The position numbers and the translations under genes were made by a program. Shown one piece after another: positions 24,898 through 36,320 of a stretch of 64,000 nt of DNA (its first letter is position 1; each line of letters begins with the position of its first letter). The notes under the pieces were generated by a model that saw nothing but the letters and a program-made list of their open reading frames with translations, had not been told where the DNA came from and did no database searches. Source of the stretch: Daphnia carinata (taxonomy: Eukaryota > Arthropoda > Branchiopoda > Diplostraca > Daphniidae); the NCBI RefSeq assembly GCF_022539665.2, contig NC_081337.1:10657768-10721767 (forward strand). The letters are read 5' to 3'.

Positions 24898-27800
24898 ATG
24901 AGAAAGACTACTTTCACGTCGTGGGATGAGAAGCAGTGTGTTCGATCATTAATTGCTATCTGCCAGTTGGTAAAGACGAATGATTTGACTTTCGTATTGG
25001 GTAATCTCGGTCGATTGTCTGGACGCTTTTACGAACGAGCTCTTGATCCTGTTTACCAGTCTGAGTTAACAGCAACCGAAAATTTGGAACTGGAAAGGGA
25101 ATTTGCAGCCCTGTGTGATTGGTTTCAAAATGGCAAAGAAAGTATCCCCAAATGTAATATGCAAATCAATGCTAAATTGCAGGTAAGTTGCAATCCAGAA
25201 ATTCTTTTTGTGTTTTGCGTTTATGGAGCTATCTTCCTGTAGATCAGCATTTTGCACATAGCTCGTTATATTTTGGTGAAAACAAGTAAATTTCCGCGTG
25301 ACCATCATTGGACTTGTAACGTGGTGAAATTGGCGCTGGAAACTGCCATCTGTTGCCGTGACACTAAGCTTTGGCTAGAAATGGAATGGTGTTTGAATGA
25401 AGTTGGTTTTCATCAGCAACGGTTTCCGCTGTTGGCAGAGATTCCAATAGAGCTTCGAGCACCATTCCTTTTGAATAGCTATTTGCTACCAGTACTTTGG
25501 CTACTATGGATTCATGACTGCAATATCGGTAGTGATGAAGCCTTAAACCGCTTTATTATACCTCTTGACTCAATGGAGCTAACCATCCAACAAGCGGCCC
25601 TCGTCACCAAAATATGTTTTAACATTGGACTTGACCGCTTCAATCGAGAAGAGTACGAAATCGCAGCTGTCTGGATGAAAACTTCCTATTGCTTCGGTAA
25701 GTGTGTTGTCTTTTATTCGAACATTACTAGCTAAAGCCTACATCTGACGTGTTAACTTCGTTAGCGACCAGCAAATTACCAAGGAGCGGACGTGGTCGAA
25801 TATCTTCTAGCAAATCCTTGCTCTTATTTGCTATATGCCTCTACAAAACAGACCCGCTGCATTATCGTGAAAAAATTATTCATACATTAGACTCCACAGG
25901 TAATTTAAGCTAAAAGCTCCTCTAAGGATTTACGTTTAATCCCCTGAAAATCGATTACAGTACATAAATAACGTGTGTTTTGTTGTAAAAGCTGCTTAAC
26001 TGATTTAACTAATGTTAAAGGTGATAGCTTAGCCTTTGCCGAGCTTCGATTTCGGACCTTTATGCAAGGCAAACCTCCTCTGCCACATGTAATTCGTTGT
26101 TCCTTGAAAATGTTTTCTATTTACATCAGCCAAGAACTCTCGCAGTTACGAGTAAACGTCTTTAAGGTATGTTTCCACAATGTTGTTGTTTACCGTGTAT
26201 TACAAGGACGGCATTGACAAAGTAAATTCTCTTAGGTGTTCAATGAACTAGAGCGCAATGGGCATTCTCAAGCGATGGTAGATTTGCTCAATGCCATCCC
26301 TTGGCACACCAGCAGTAGATCAACGTTAGAAGTGAAGATAGCACAAAATCTATTGCCACACATTAAATGGATCTGTGCCGAAATTGCTCTTCGCTTCTGT
26401 ATCCAAAATCATTTTCAAAGTGGCTGCTATCAGTGGTTAGAAGAACTAACATATTGGAATCCATCTGAACATGGTGATATTGGTTACTAAACGTTCAAGC
26501 ATATCAATATTACTACTATTGTTACACAAATACCGCACATTTTAATTTCGTTATAGTGAATTTGGAATCTCTTACGTGCATTCTGACCCTCGGACAGACG
26601 GAAGCCATGAAGCTGAATTGTCATTACCTTGCTCTAAAATGGTTTCGTATCCTTGTCAAAATCACTTGCATTCATGGTACACTTTCAAAGTACATTTAAT
26701 GCTAGCAAAAATGTTTTAATAATATTCTCAATTTGTTTAAGGTGGTCCATCTTCTGTCGTTGTCAACGCTATCCGCTATGCACTCTCGCAAAACTCTTCG
26801 CAAGGGTTATTCACTCTTACAGAGATATGCCGCGAAGTACCAAATTTCGATATCCAAATTCTCCGCTTTAAGCTGTTAGTTGCGGTTTTAAGTGGCGATT
26901 CTGGTAACGCTATCAAAACTTGTTTGGAACTTGGTAGGAATTTGGCTAGATGAATCAGCAAATAATCAATTGTAAAATTTAAGAAAGTTTATTTTGTATA
27001 TTGTAGATGTTTGTTACAAGAAGGAAGAGGATCTGGAATCTGAGTTTTCGGAAGAAGGCTTGGATACCCTAGAGATGTGCGCCCTTGTTGCTTTAAAGGA
27101 CGTCGGTCTGATTGAAATTGTTTTACACGTTCTTGATGCCATAATGCACGAGATACGGAAAGGGGAGATCAGGCTGCTGGTTCGCGTCATTCGGTAAATA
27201 ATTAATATGCCCTTTTAAAACTTAGGTTTTCTTGTCAATCAACAAAATTCGTATCGGTGCTATTAGTTTCCATCTGAAGATCCTATTCTGCCCTACCATT
27301 AGCAATTTGGCGAAAAATGACCTAAGACTTCAACACAAGTGCATTGATAATTTGATCTCTACCCTTATAAATGCCTATCGCGAACTACGGGACAGTATAG
27401 AATCGCCTGAAGGACCACATGGTAGTTTAGCTTCAAATAACTTGTTTTCATTTTGTTTTCATAGTTATTCATAATTTGCGAACGGGTAATGTACTATTGG
27501 GGTGAAATTGGAAAAGATGGTAACGGGCTAGAGCTATGGTTTGGCAACTTAGCATGGTCTCTAGGACGGAAACTTGGTCATGTCCCAGCGTTTTCACGGC
27601 ACCAGTTTTTTAAACTTTCTTACAAAATGCTCAGTTTGACTCCTGAAAAGGTACTTTTTTTTATAATAGTCAATTCCGGTCATTTAGATAACACTTAGTT
27701 AGTCCCATTAAATATACGCCAATTTTGCCGAATAACGTCATTTAATTCTAGGATGAGGAGATCAAGGAAAGAATTGTTATGTCAATTACCTTGGCAGTTG

Positions 27801-28794
27801 CTGCTGGGATCAACTGCATGGCTCATCAGCACTATCGAAAGATTCTGAAAATCTGTCTTGACGTTATTGGAGAATTCCCAAAAAACGGCGCTCCAAAACC
27901 CATTCAACTTCACTTTTACGAGTTCTATATTCTAGTAATGAGTTCCATCCATTTATACAAGACAAAAAATGCTAAATCCCTCCATTCTTTTCAGTGTGAA
28001 CTTGAAGAAATCAATAGGATGTGGGAAATTTTGCGGCAACACGAATCAAACGAAAAAATGAAAGGCGATTCTAACTTTTTCACAGGATTAGCAGCGCTAG
28101 CTTCGAATACTAGATATCACTTCCTGCGCCAAGTTCTGCCGCCCATTGAATGCCACCAGCTTCCATCGGAGGTACTTCACCGCGAATTTAATTTGCAAGC
28201 GCAACTCACTTGCATTGCTATTCATTGCCTAAAACTGTCAAACCACATTTTGGCTAAATCAGTTCAACCCTTGCCCATTCAGGGAATGGTACAACTCTGG
28301 AAAAAGTAAATCAGTTAGCTACGCGTTATTGTAACGGTCGGTAATTAATTTTTATTTCCTGCTTCGTTTAGGATCATCGAATTCTCTTCTAATAATGTTC
28401 ATTTCCAAGAAAAAAATGAGAAAGACCATTTGATTTCATGTGAAGAATATCGAGTTTTTATATCTAACAACCACCAACATGTTAATTCGTCAGAAGTAAG
28501 TTCAGTTTCAAAAGAAGAAGGACGATTCCTGTAATACCATATTTTTTTCTTCAGATTTCTTTCTTTTTTAACTATGTTTGGAATGTGACTGTTGAGACCA
28601 GAATTTTTAAAGGAGAAAAGGCGGCACAAAGGTACAACAAGGGTATTTCATGTAAAATGTTTCCTACATGTTAATTTTCCTTAAGATGGTTGGAGTTACT
28701 TAAAGATGTGAGCTTGTTCTCAGTGGAACTACAAAAGCTGAGTCGGTCTCTTCTGAAAGATTTACATTACAAGTGCAGTGATATTTGGATTTAG
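24898..28794 (+). CDS. TEX11/SPO22/ZIP4-like meiotic TPR protein
   Basis: Family members are helical TPR-type scaffolds of the synaptonemal-complex initiation and crossover (ZMM) machinery. Exons: 24898-25182, 25243-25696, 25765-25899, 26021-26166, 26236-26473, 26557-26676, 26742-26933, 27007-27193, 27303-27421, about 27517-27650, 27752-28305, 28372-28495, 28555-28631 and 28686-28794; 957 residues, close to human TEX11 (about 940). The SPO22-type signature is visible as GLDRFNREEYEIAAVWMKTS and as WFGNLAWSLGRKL followed by FFKLSYKMLSLTPEKDEE and MSITLAVAAGI. Other parts are helical and poorly conserved, as usual for this fast-evolving family. Exon 10 is the weak point: the acceptor that keeps frame lacks a pyrimidine tract. 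Its stop is 96 bases from the stop of the convergent gene on the other strand. Confidence 0.8.
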
Positions 28795-28795
28795 T

Positions 28796-28821
28796 TGCCC
28801 CATCTATATATATATATATAG
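28796..28821. repeat. Short (TA)n microsatellite
   Basis: A run of about nine TA dinucleotides lies just after the stop codon of the TEX11-like gene, in the short space between two convergent genes. Confidence 0.8.
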
Positions 28822-28890
28822 CCTTTTGAAAAGCAAATGCTTTATAAGTAAGTTACTCCTTACATCTGCTTTATTACAACAAAATACCAA

Positions 28891-29611
28891 TCAGAATAAA
28901 TGGTCATCATCTGAGCTATCTCCATGGGTAGAGTTGTTCATTGGTGCTAATAACAAATAATGTAAATTTCAGGTAGAAATATGATCCACAACATTCTCTA
29001 CCTAACGTGGGGGCCATGCTGAGATCAAGATGTGTTTTGTTAACTTGATCAGCTTGAAGTTCAGTTCCAGAAGGAAATTCAGTCAATGTGGCAGAATGAG
29101 ATGTAGCCCAGTTCACAGATGCTGAATTAAGGGCATTCCTGACTTCTTGTTCCCTCTGCCTATTCATGATATCTAGTTCTTCAACCTTAGATTCAGACAA
29201 TTGATTATTTTCACTTCATCTCATGTGATCCAAAAGAAGAATTTACTGACTTTCAATCTGTTAAGCTGGTCCTTTACATCCCGATATATTTTTTCAATGG
29301 AAAGAGCCTCACGTTTAAAGGCGGCCAACGCGGCTTGGAACGCAAAAAATGAATGATTTTCATCCAACAAATAATAAGACATGGTATCATTTGCTTCTTA
29401 CCTTCTTTCGCAGCAAGCTGTTGCCTTTCTTTTGTCGACATTTGTGTAAAAAGCTTAGATTCGACGAACCAATAATGATAGTTTTGATAACGACGAATCC
29501 GTTGGTGAATTTGCTCCACTGCAATACGTCATATGATTTGCATTCGCATTCGAGTGTACCGCCTGCTACGAGACGAAAACAAAGTCTTCTGGCGGAGAAA
29601 AACTTAAACAT
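28891..29611 (-). CDS. Unrecognised small coiled-coil protein
   Basis: Exons in order: a tentative first exon beginning at ATG 29611, then 29402-29518, 29251-29333, 29002-29185 and 28891-28946; the last four join in frame. The protein has a basic aromatic start (HQRIRRYQNYHYWF), then a charged helical stretch (STKERQQLAAKEAALAAF, EKIYRDVKDQLNRLKVEELD) suggesting a coiled coil, a Ser/Thr-rich segment, and an acidic end DSSDDDHLF. I do not recognise the family. The N terminus is uncertain: joining the ATG at 29611 to exon 2 needs an intron of only about 41 bases, so the real start may lie upstream. It is head to head with the C1orf50 homologue (about 280 bases apart) and tail to tail with the TEX11-like gene. 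Confidence 0.6.
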
Positions 29612-29893
29612 GTGTAGTTGTTACTTGCTACGACAGCTGTTCTTCCACGCAAAATCCGCGCATGTTAGCTTTGTGTACATGTTATCAAAAGCGTCAAGTT
29701 AAAGCCTGGAAAGCTACGTTGTGCGGAAGTTTCTTCTGCAAAATTGGTATTAAGAAAAACATCTGTTTACATTGGTTACATAAGAACGCACATTGACATA
29801 CTGTCTCTTTATAAGCCTTTCGTCTAACTGGCGAAGTCAGATATCCTTAAATTTTAATCACATTGCGTTTCCTGTGATTTAATTCGTTTTAAA

Positions 29894-30639
29894 ATGGAAA
29901 ATTTACGTCACTCCGGTATATAGTATTATATGAAACGGCGTGGACGATTCATATTTTAAATAGCTCTGTTGATTCCTTTTGTAGTTGCATTGGTGGAGCG
30001 GCCATCGCCAGACGACCTAGGCGTTCAACTGGTTGACTCAGAAAGGTCTGGAAGGAGATCTCAGAGCGACTTGGTAGAATTGGCTACTCAAATCCAGCAT
30101 GCTGATAACTTTACTCGGTCCAATGTCTGCAATAAGCTTCAAGTAATTGCAGAACAAGTAAGATTTCTCCATGAACAAGCCAGAAGAATCCTTGAAGAAA
30201 CTAAAGAAGCTGAGAGCTTGCATCATCTTGCATGGTAACTCAAATGGTTATGACATAACACCAGTTACCTTTCTAACAGTCTTTTTTTTTAAGTAATTTC
30301 AAAAAAATCCCTGGAAAAACATACTATCTTTATCAAAGAACTTCAGGCCAGAAATATTTCTCCATGCTATCCCCAGAGGTATCTTTTCAAGTGCTACAAT
30401 TATAAAGGCAAATTTAACTTTGATTTTGTAAAATTTAGGAATGGGGTGCAAGCTGCCCCCACACTTTCTTGGGAGGCTATAGACTGGAAGCTGATATGTC
30501 CTGGACTCCAGCTGCGAAAGTTGAGAAAAAGGATAATGAGTTACGTTTAATCGATCAGATATTAGATGGTAACAAAACTTTATCAGCGGCGATTGACATG
30601 GATCGAAAGTTACCTCAAGGCCAAATAACCTTCAACTAA
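29894..30639 (+). CDS. C1orf50 homologue (DUF2452 protein)
   Basis: Conserved animal protein of unknown biochemical role. Four exons, 29894-29915, 29985-30234, 30294-30378 and 30439-30639, close in frame to 185 residues, near the human length (about 199). Diagnostic stretches are NKLQVIAEQVRFLHEQARRI, LHHLACNFKKIPGKTYYLY, SGQKYFSMLSPEEWG and CPHTFLGGYRLEADMSWTP, matching human C1orf50 almost block by block. The first exon codes only seven residues before the junction. It appears to share a short bidirectional promoter region with the unrecognised gene on the minus strand. Confidence 0.92.
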
Positions 30640-31073
30640 ATCTCCAAGATGAAAATCGTCCTTTATCGACCGTTGCTATTTGAATTTGGTATGCTCAGTT
30701 TTAATTGCATACAACTCTATTACGTGCTGATATACAATTTTTAAAGAAATTTTTTATTAATGTTGAATTTCCTTAAAAGGAAATGTTGATAGCATTTGTT
30801 AAATTTTCTCAATTCCTTGTTTAGCTCATTGTATGGCTAACGAACTTCCAGGAGTTCGATAAATCTTGGTATTTGATTATGTAGCGCTCTACCACTGAAA
30901 GTCCGTATTGAATAAGGATATATTTACTATTAATATTCTAATTTAACATATTTAGGTGTATTGAAAGTCCTCAATATTATTTGCAAGACAGCAACAAAAC
31001 TTTTTAAGACTAAAATGGATGGGGGATTGTTATCTTACGAAACACGAAATCTTTCCTACATCACTTTTCTTCA
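30640..31073. other. Convergent intergenic region
   Basis: AT-rich sequence between the stops of the C1orf50 homologue and the MANEC-LDLa gene, holding both 3' untranslated regions. Nothing else is recognised. Confidence 0.5.
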
Positions 31074-33565
31074 TTACAAGTACATGCCATTGACTAGATA
31101 GTCAGCGTCACGCGTGTGTCCACCGCGCCCGCGGCGTAAGTGACGCTTTAGTGATCTGAGGCGGCAGCCAACGAGAAGAACTAGTACTGCTGTTACTGAC
31201 AAACCTACGGAGAAAATTGAAAAAAGATAACCCATTAGGTCAGTAGAACGGTGAGTGTGTACATATTCATTACCTAAGGTCAGTGCCCAAGCTGCGCCGA
31301 CCGTTTGGCGAGATCGTTCTGCCTTCTCTTCTTGGAAGTCAGCTTGGCTTACAATGAAATGATGAATGTGAGCGTGATTAGCGACGATTTCCGGTTTAGT
31401 GATCAAAGAGGGGGATTTGATCTTGGCTGAAATCGTGCTTTTCGGCTGAGTAATAGTGGTTGTGGTTGGTACTACAACCGTCGGTGCTACAGTCGTGAGT
31501 TCTGACAGTTTTACTACTAATGGAAAAACAACAAACGTAAAGAGGTGAATGGTTTCTTTTCTCATATTCAAAATAAACAATTTATCACCTTTCTGTTCTG
31601 GAACTGCAGGAACTTTTTCCGCAACAGGACCAGCAACGTTTACTAATGGGTGAGGGTTTTCCAACAGAATAGGAGGTACCGGTTGAATTTGACTAGGACG
31701 AGTTTCGACTGGTAGGGCTAACAAGGCATCTGGTACGTAAAGTTTTAATAGGATATGAATAGATTATCTTTATTTCAGTTATATATTTACGCTGGGGCGG
31801 GCTGCTATCTACAATGACGGCGTTGTTCCGTCCCCAATCGTGCTTGCGAACACTTGGATAGACGTTACCGCTGGCATCGTATTGAGATCGGGTATCCTTG
31901 TCATAGTAGTATGTATTATCAGCTGCACGATAATCGTTCACATTATTTATCGGACGCTCTTGCCGTTCCGTCCACGTCGATCTGTCATTATTGATTTGAG
32001 TGTAGTGAGAACTTAATCAGTTTGAAGCATACTGCAGATTATGTATACCCGTAATGACGAATGTCAGGACTGTAGTAGGGATTGACAGGTCGATCCGGTT
32101 CAACTGCATATGGCAATGCTTCTCCATTAGTACCCGTTTGATATGGGCTGCGCGATCGCTCTATAAAATTTGTCTTCAGAATGAGCAAAGAAATTGGTTA
32201 ACATTTTTTATGTACCGAAGTTTCTCGTATTATCAGGTCCTGCTCTCCAGTGATTGACATCCGTATTAGGGGGCAAGTCGACTGATGCAACTTGATCTCG
32301 GTCGGTGTATCGATCGCGACCTCGACTACCTCTCCAATCTAAAGGCGGATGTTGGGCAATAACTGAATTCTGCTGTATATCGACCGGAGGAATTTTGGCG
32401 TCGATAACGGGCTGCTTCGTTACTAACGTCCTGGCAGTTGAGGTCTCCGTTGCTATTTAAAAATTTAAAATAATATGCGAATTTCAAAGATAATGCAATG
32501 TCAAGAGAGGAAAGGAGGCATGCTACATACTTGTGGCCGGACAGCCAAGTTCTGGGGCTTCGTCACTTCCGTCCGAGCACTGAATAATACCGTCGCAGGC
32601 ATTGTAGATGGCGATGCACTCTCCCGTTGTGTGGCACTCGAATTGGTATCGACTACACGTTCGCACTGCGCCAATAGCATATAATGTAACGATTGTCTTT
32701 CAACACTACTGTACCGTGTGTTATAATAGGTCCGAGGCAATTTATACCTGGCTTAGCTGTTGGTGGGACTGTAGTTGTAGGGGGATTAGTAACTACAATG
32801 GTGACAATAGGCTTGATTGTTGTGACATCAGCTATTGAGATCCTGTATGTTTGTAAGGCCAGTTTTGGTTATTGAGTTATTTTCTTTCTGAATTCAGAGA
32901 CTATTTTTTTTTCAATCAGTGTGTTACTTTTTGAGTTGAGTAAGCTCTTCCTCGTGAGCGTTCTCACGCCGGCGGATCACGCCGCTAGTATAATGACTGT
33001 GGGAAGTGAACTTGCATCGGAAATCCTCAGCCGGTCCGCAGTCGAAAAGATAGCAGTTCCCTCCGTCCTAATCAAATGCAAACAAATCAGTTGATTGAAA
33101 ACGTAGGCGGTAGATTTAAATAGTTTCTTCTAACTGTCCTAAAATTTTTCTGACCTTTTCTTCGTAGACGGCCACGTTGCAGCCATGAAAGGAACAGCAG
33201 AGATTAAGACACCGGTCTCTGGCATCGGCACCCAAGCTAGTTTCATTCAGAAATCGAGCACCAAGAGCTCTTGAATCTTTAGTGCGGATAATGGTATTCT
33301 CGCTGATTTCACTCTGGTCGGAACAAACCCCGCTGCTTGCACTGCTGCTGCTGCTGCTACCAAAAAGAGAGCGCTCCAAGCGGCCGTCAATGTTTCCTAT
33401 TCGGTCCGATCGATCGTCGCCCAAAATGGCAGGCCAATGCACAGCACTGACGGGGGCGAACTGATGAGTAAGTGAGTGGATCACATCCACAACAGCTTTT
33501 GCTTCACCACTTTGTACGAGGCAACCCAAAAACACCACAGTAAAGCCGAGAATGATGGGTGCCAT
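31074..33565 (-). CDS. MANEC-LDLa single-pass transmembrane receptor
   Basis: Ten exons close in frame: 33155-33565, 32928-33067, 32748-32842, 32531-32665, 32216-32452, 32049-32160, 31791-31981, 31589-31729, 31274-31513 and 31074-31204; 610 residues. Order of parts: signal peptide (MAPIILGFTVVFLGCLVQSGEA); a Cys-rich MANEC/MANSC domain (DRCLNLCCSFHGCNVAVYEE, GGNCYLFDCGPAEDFRC); an LDL-receptor class A repeat (CSRYQFECHTTGECIAIYN, then CDGIIQCSDGSDE with its calcium-binding acidic residues); a long Pro/Thr/Tyr-rich stalk; a membrane helix (LSVTAVLVLLVGC); and a short basic tail ending DADYLVNGMYL. This architecture matches vertebrate LRP11-type and insect Loaf-type membrane proteins, so a cell-surface recognition or adhesion role is likely by family. 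Ligand and function here are unknown. A longer open frame upstream of the chosen ATG is ignored because the signal peptide sets the start. Confidence 0.88.
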
Positions 33566-34673
33566 TTTCACATTGGTCAATGAGAGTCCTAGCGTTTTCG
33601 TAAAATTACCGTTACTAAACGACCTGAAAACCATAGGCTTACAAGAGGGAAAATTATCACTTTCTGTGCAGTACCGGTGATCGGTTCTCAGCTGAGCTCT
33701 TTCTGCCGAAACGGGGTACGGTCGCAAGAACCTTCTGACTGCATTCTGCTCTTTCCTGTCCAAACCATTACCGAGCATATCTGCGGCTGTCATGCGCATT
33801 TCCCACCAGTTCACGCAGCCGCACCGCGACTTCCTTTCGAATGTTTCAATCCATGTTATTAATTTTTTTTCGTATTCTGAGGTTACGGTCACCGTCAATT
33901 GTTGTAGAAACATCACGAATCGTAGAAGCATTAGTACAATCTCACCCTTTCACCTGTAAATACTGTATTATAAGTGAATTGTATATTTTCGAGCTGACAC
34001 ATCAGTTCACCACAACCCATTTTTCTCATTGTGCAACCAACAAAGGATTTATAGCCATTCGGTCTCACCAGGTATGATTTCTTAAATAAATACCTGTTTG
34101 CTTTTATTCCTCAACTCCAAAAATTACTAAGTTTCTCTGATCGTCAAGTATTGACGAAAAGTGGAATGATAATGATGCTAAATATTTTTATTTCCTCTTT
34201 ATCTCAATTCTCAACTTCTCAAGCATGCATGAAGCCAACACCTTCACATGTTAGTGGGTTTTGGTGTTTTTAGCGCCTCCTACCGTGTGATCTCTAAAAC
34301 TTCGTTCCGACGTCTACGTAAAAAAGAGCATTCTGTTCACTTCTTGTTTGGCCAAGCTCTGTAGCTGACACAACAGTGCTTAAAATTTTAGAACTCACGA
34401 ACTCGGTCTGTGCAAAGACAAGCGTGCGTCTCCTGTTTCAACCGGTCTAGGTATTCTATTTCAGTACTTCATATTTCCTGTTCAAAATCGTCTATTATAT
34501 TCGTCGCTGAAAGTATTGTATGGCAGTTTTGGGTGTTAGCTGTGAATAGAGGATTACGAATAATTGTTGGCCTTGAAAAAGTGTAATTAGTGATGAAGTT
34601 AGCCGTTATAATTTCTTTGGATAACTAAAAATTAACAACTAGTTTCTTAATCTTCTTCCATTCCAGTGTGGTA
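33566..34673. other. Divergent promoter region
   Basis: About 1.1 kb between the heads of the MANEC-LDLa gene (-) and the PPP1R14 gene (+). A TTCCAG acceptor ends at 34666, eight bases before the PPP1R14 ATG, so that gene has a 5' untranslated exon in this region. No coding exon is supported. Confidence 0.5.
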
Positions 34674-35709
34674 ATGGATCATGGGTTATCATCCAACGGA
34701 TATTCTCCTGTACCACGCATGGATAATCCTTTGAGTACACGTGTAATTGCTGCAGCATCTCAGAGTTCACCAAACAATTCAGATAAAAATAGTCCAAACA
34801 GAGGTAGTCTTCATGTAGGATTTTCTGAAGAAAAGGGAGAAGTAAAAGAAAAAAGGGAACGTTTCCTAACTGCCAAATATGGAGTATATGTCACCATCTT
34901 TTTTTGAATCACAAAAAAATCAATTTATCATTCCTTTCCTTTTGTTTAGGCACATCAGATGGCTCTCATAAGAAAACGATTGGCAGTGGAAATGTGGATT
35001 TATGAGCAATTGAATGAACTGCATGGGTGCACTGTAAGCTCAATTTTTTACTTACAAATTTGAATGGGTGACCGTGATTATCTATGTTATAAGCTGCTAC
35101 ATATTTTGTTATTAGCTTAGTCTAATTATTATTTATTTGTATGGTAGGATGACTCTCAAAGCCACGATGTCGATCTTGATTTAGACGATTTGCTTGATAT
35201 GGAAGATGACAGTGAACGTCGCACGTACTTGCAGGTTTCGTGATACGATATACCATATTTATTAGGTAATAATACACATTTTCTTTATATAGAAGCTATT
35301 GTCCAACGCCAAAAGCCCACCCGAAGCTGTCGATGTAAGTACCTTTTAATTAAAATCAGGTTCCCCTTCAAACTTCTCGATTTAATGCACTGTCGTCTGC
35401 GACATGTGTTACGTGAGCATAATTATAGACCGGTATTTTAAACTGTTATTTGCTTTGCGCCAGCCTTCCTTGTAGTATTTTGTACGACCTTGTCAAACGT
35501 CGAATCCTTATCTCAATTTTCTGTGACTAGAGTCTTACGTTTTTCGAGCTGCTAACATTACGAATCTTATCCGTATTATTGATTGCTCAGGGGATTGTAG
35601 AAGATAAGCGAATCCGTTCAAATGCGTTTTTCAACTTATCATTCGATTTCTATTCTCTTTATTGTAGACATTTGTCAGCGAGTTGCTGAACCGGACTAAA
35701 GTTTTGTGA
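34674..35709 (+). CDS. PPP1R14-family protein phosphatase 1 inhibitor (PHI-1/CPI-17 type)
   Basis: Small inhibitor of protein phosphatase 1 / myosin phosphatase that acts when phosphorylated on one threonine. Five exons, 34674-34883, 34950-35033, 35148-35234, 35293-35334 and 35668-35709, give 154 residues. The conserved inhibitory core reads RFLTAKYGAHQMALIRKRL, with Thr at the position of the activating phosphosite, then EMWIYEQLNEL, LDLDDLLDMEDDSERRTYLQ and FVSELLNRT, matching the four-helix PHI domain. The first 55 residues are Ser/Asn-rich and not conserved. The 3' region contains AATAAA near 35761 in an A/T-rich tract. It converges on the iodotyrosine deiodinase gene. Confidence 0.9.
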
Positions 35710-36320
35710 CGACGAGGAAGGAAAAAAACGCCCCATTGTGGTGAAAATTAAAAATAATAATAATAAAAAAATAGCAACGACCAACGAAATGACATGCGTC
35801 ATTCTCATAGACCTATTATGCAAATGAATATTATTTGAAATATTCACACATCGTTTCTCCACATAGACATCATGAAGCTCGTAATACAACTTTTTTATGT
35901 AAAGGAACTTCCAAATAATCGAGAAAAAAGAAACCCCAAATATTCAGCAATTTGAATGCGCACATCCTGTGGATTAGCTGTATCGGTACGAGATCTCCCT
36001 TTCCCTTCCGTCGGATGTAGTTTTATTTTATTTTTTATTTTTTTCTTCTCCATCTATTGTTTCCACTTTTTTTATGCATCAATATGTAATTTCTGATCCG
36101 TTACCCTCTTCCGCGTAGCTCCTCGAGATTTCTGTACGGGTAGCTAAAGCCTCTCTGAGCTGACCAGTTTGAGCGTAGCTATTTTTATTACTATTATTTT
36201 TTAGTCTACGATCATCCAGGCCGCAAACTCCTTAACGAGCTAGTGTATTTCTCGAAATGATAAAGTGTTTGTGGAGAAGTAATACATATTTGCTGATCTT
36301 CAACGAAAGGATACATCGAA
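35710..36320. other. Convergent 3' region of PPP1R14 and IYD
   Basis: Untranslated sequence between two stops facing each other. It includes an (ATA)n-like A-rich tract around 35751-35770 with AATAAA for the plus-strand gene, and TTTATT at 36184-36189, which reads AATAAA for the minus-strand gene. Confidence 0.5.

Noticed and set aside
29181-29251. A 33-base intron in the unrecognised coiled-coil gene
   Set aside because: That acceptor breaks the frame; using the acceptor at 29186 gives a normal 65-base intron and restores the frame.
33566-33931. N-terminal extension of the MANEC-LDLa protein
   Set aside because: The frame stays open upstream, but the ATG at 33565 starts a clear signal peptide, so the extension is most likely untranslated leader.
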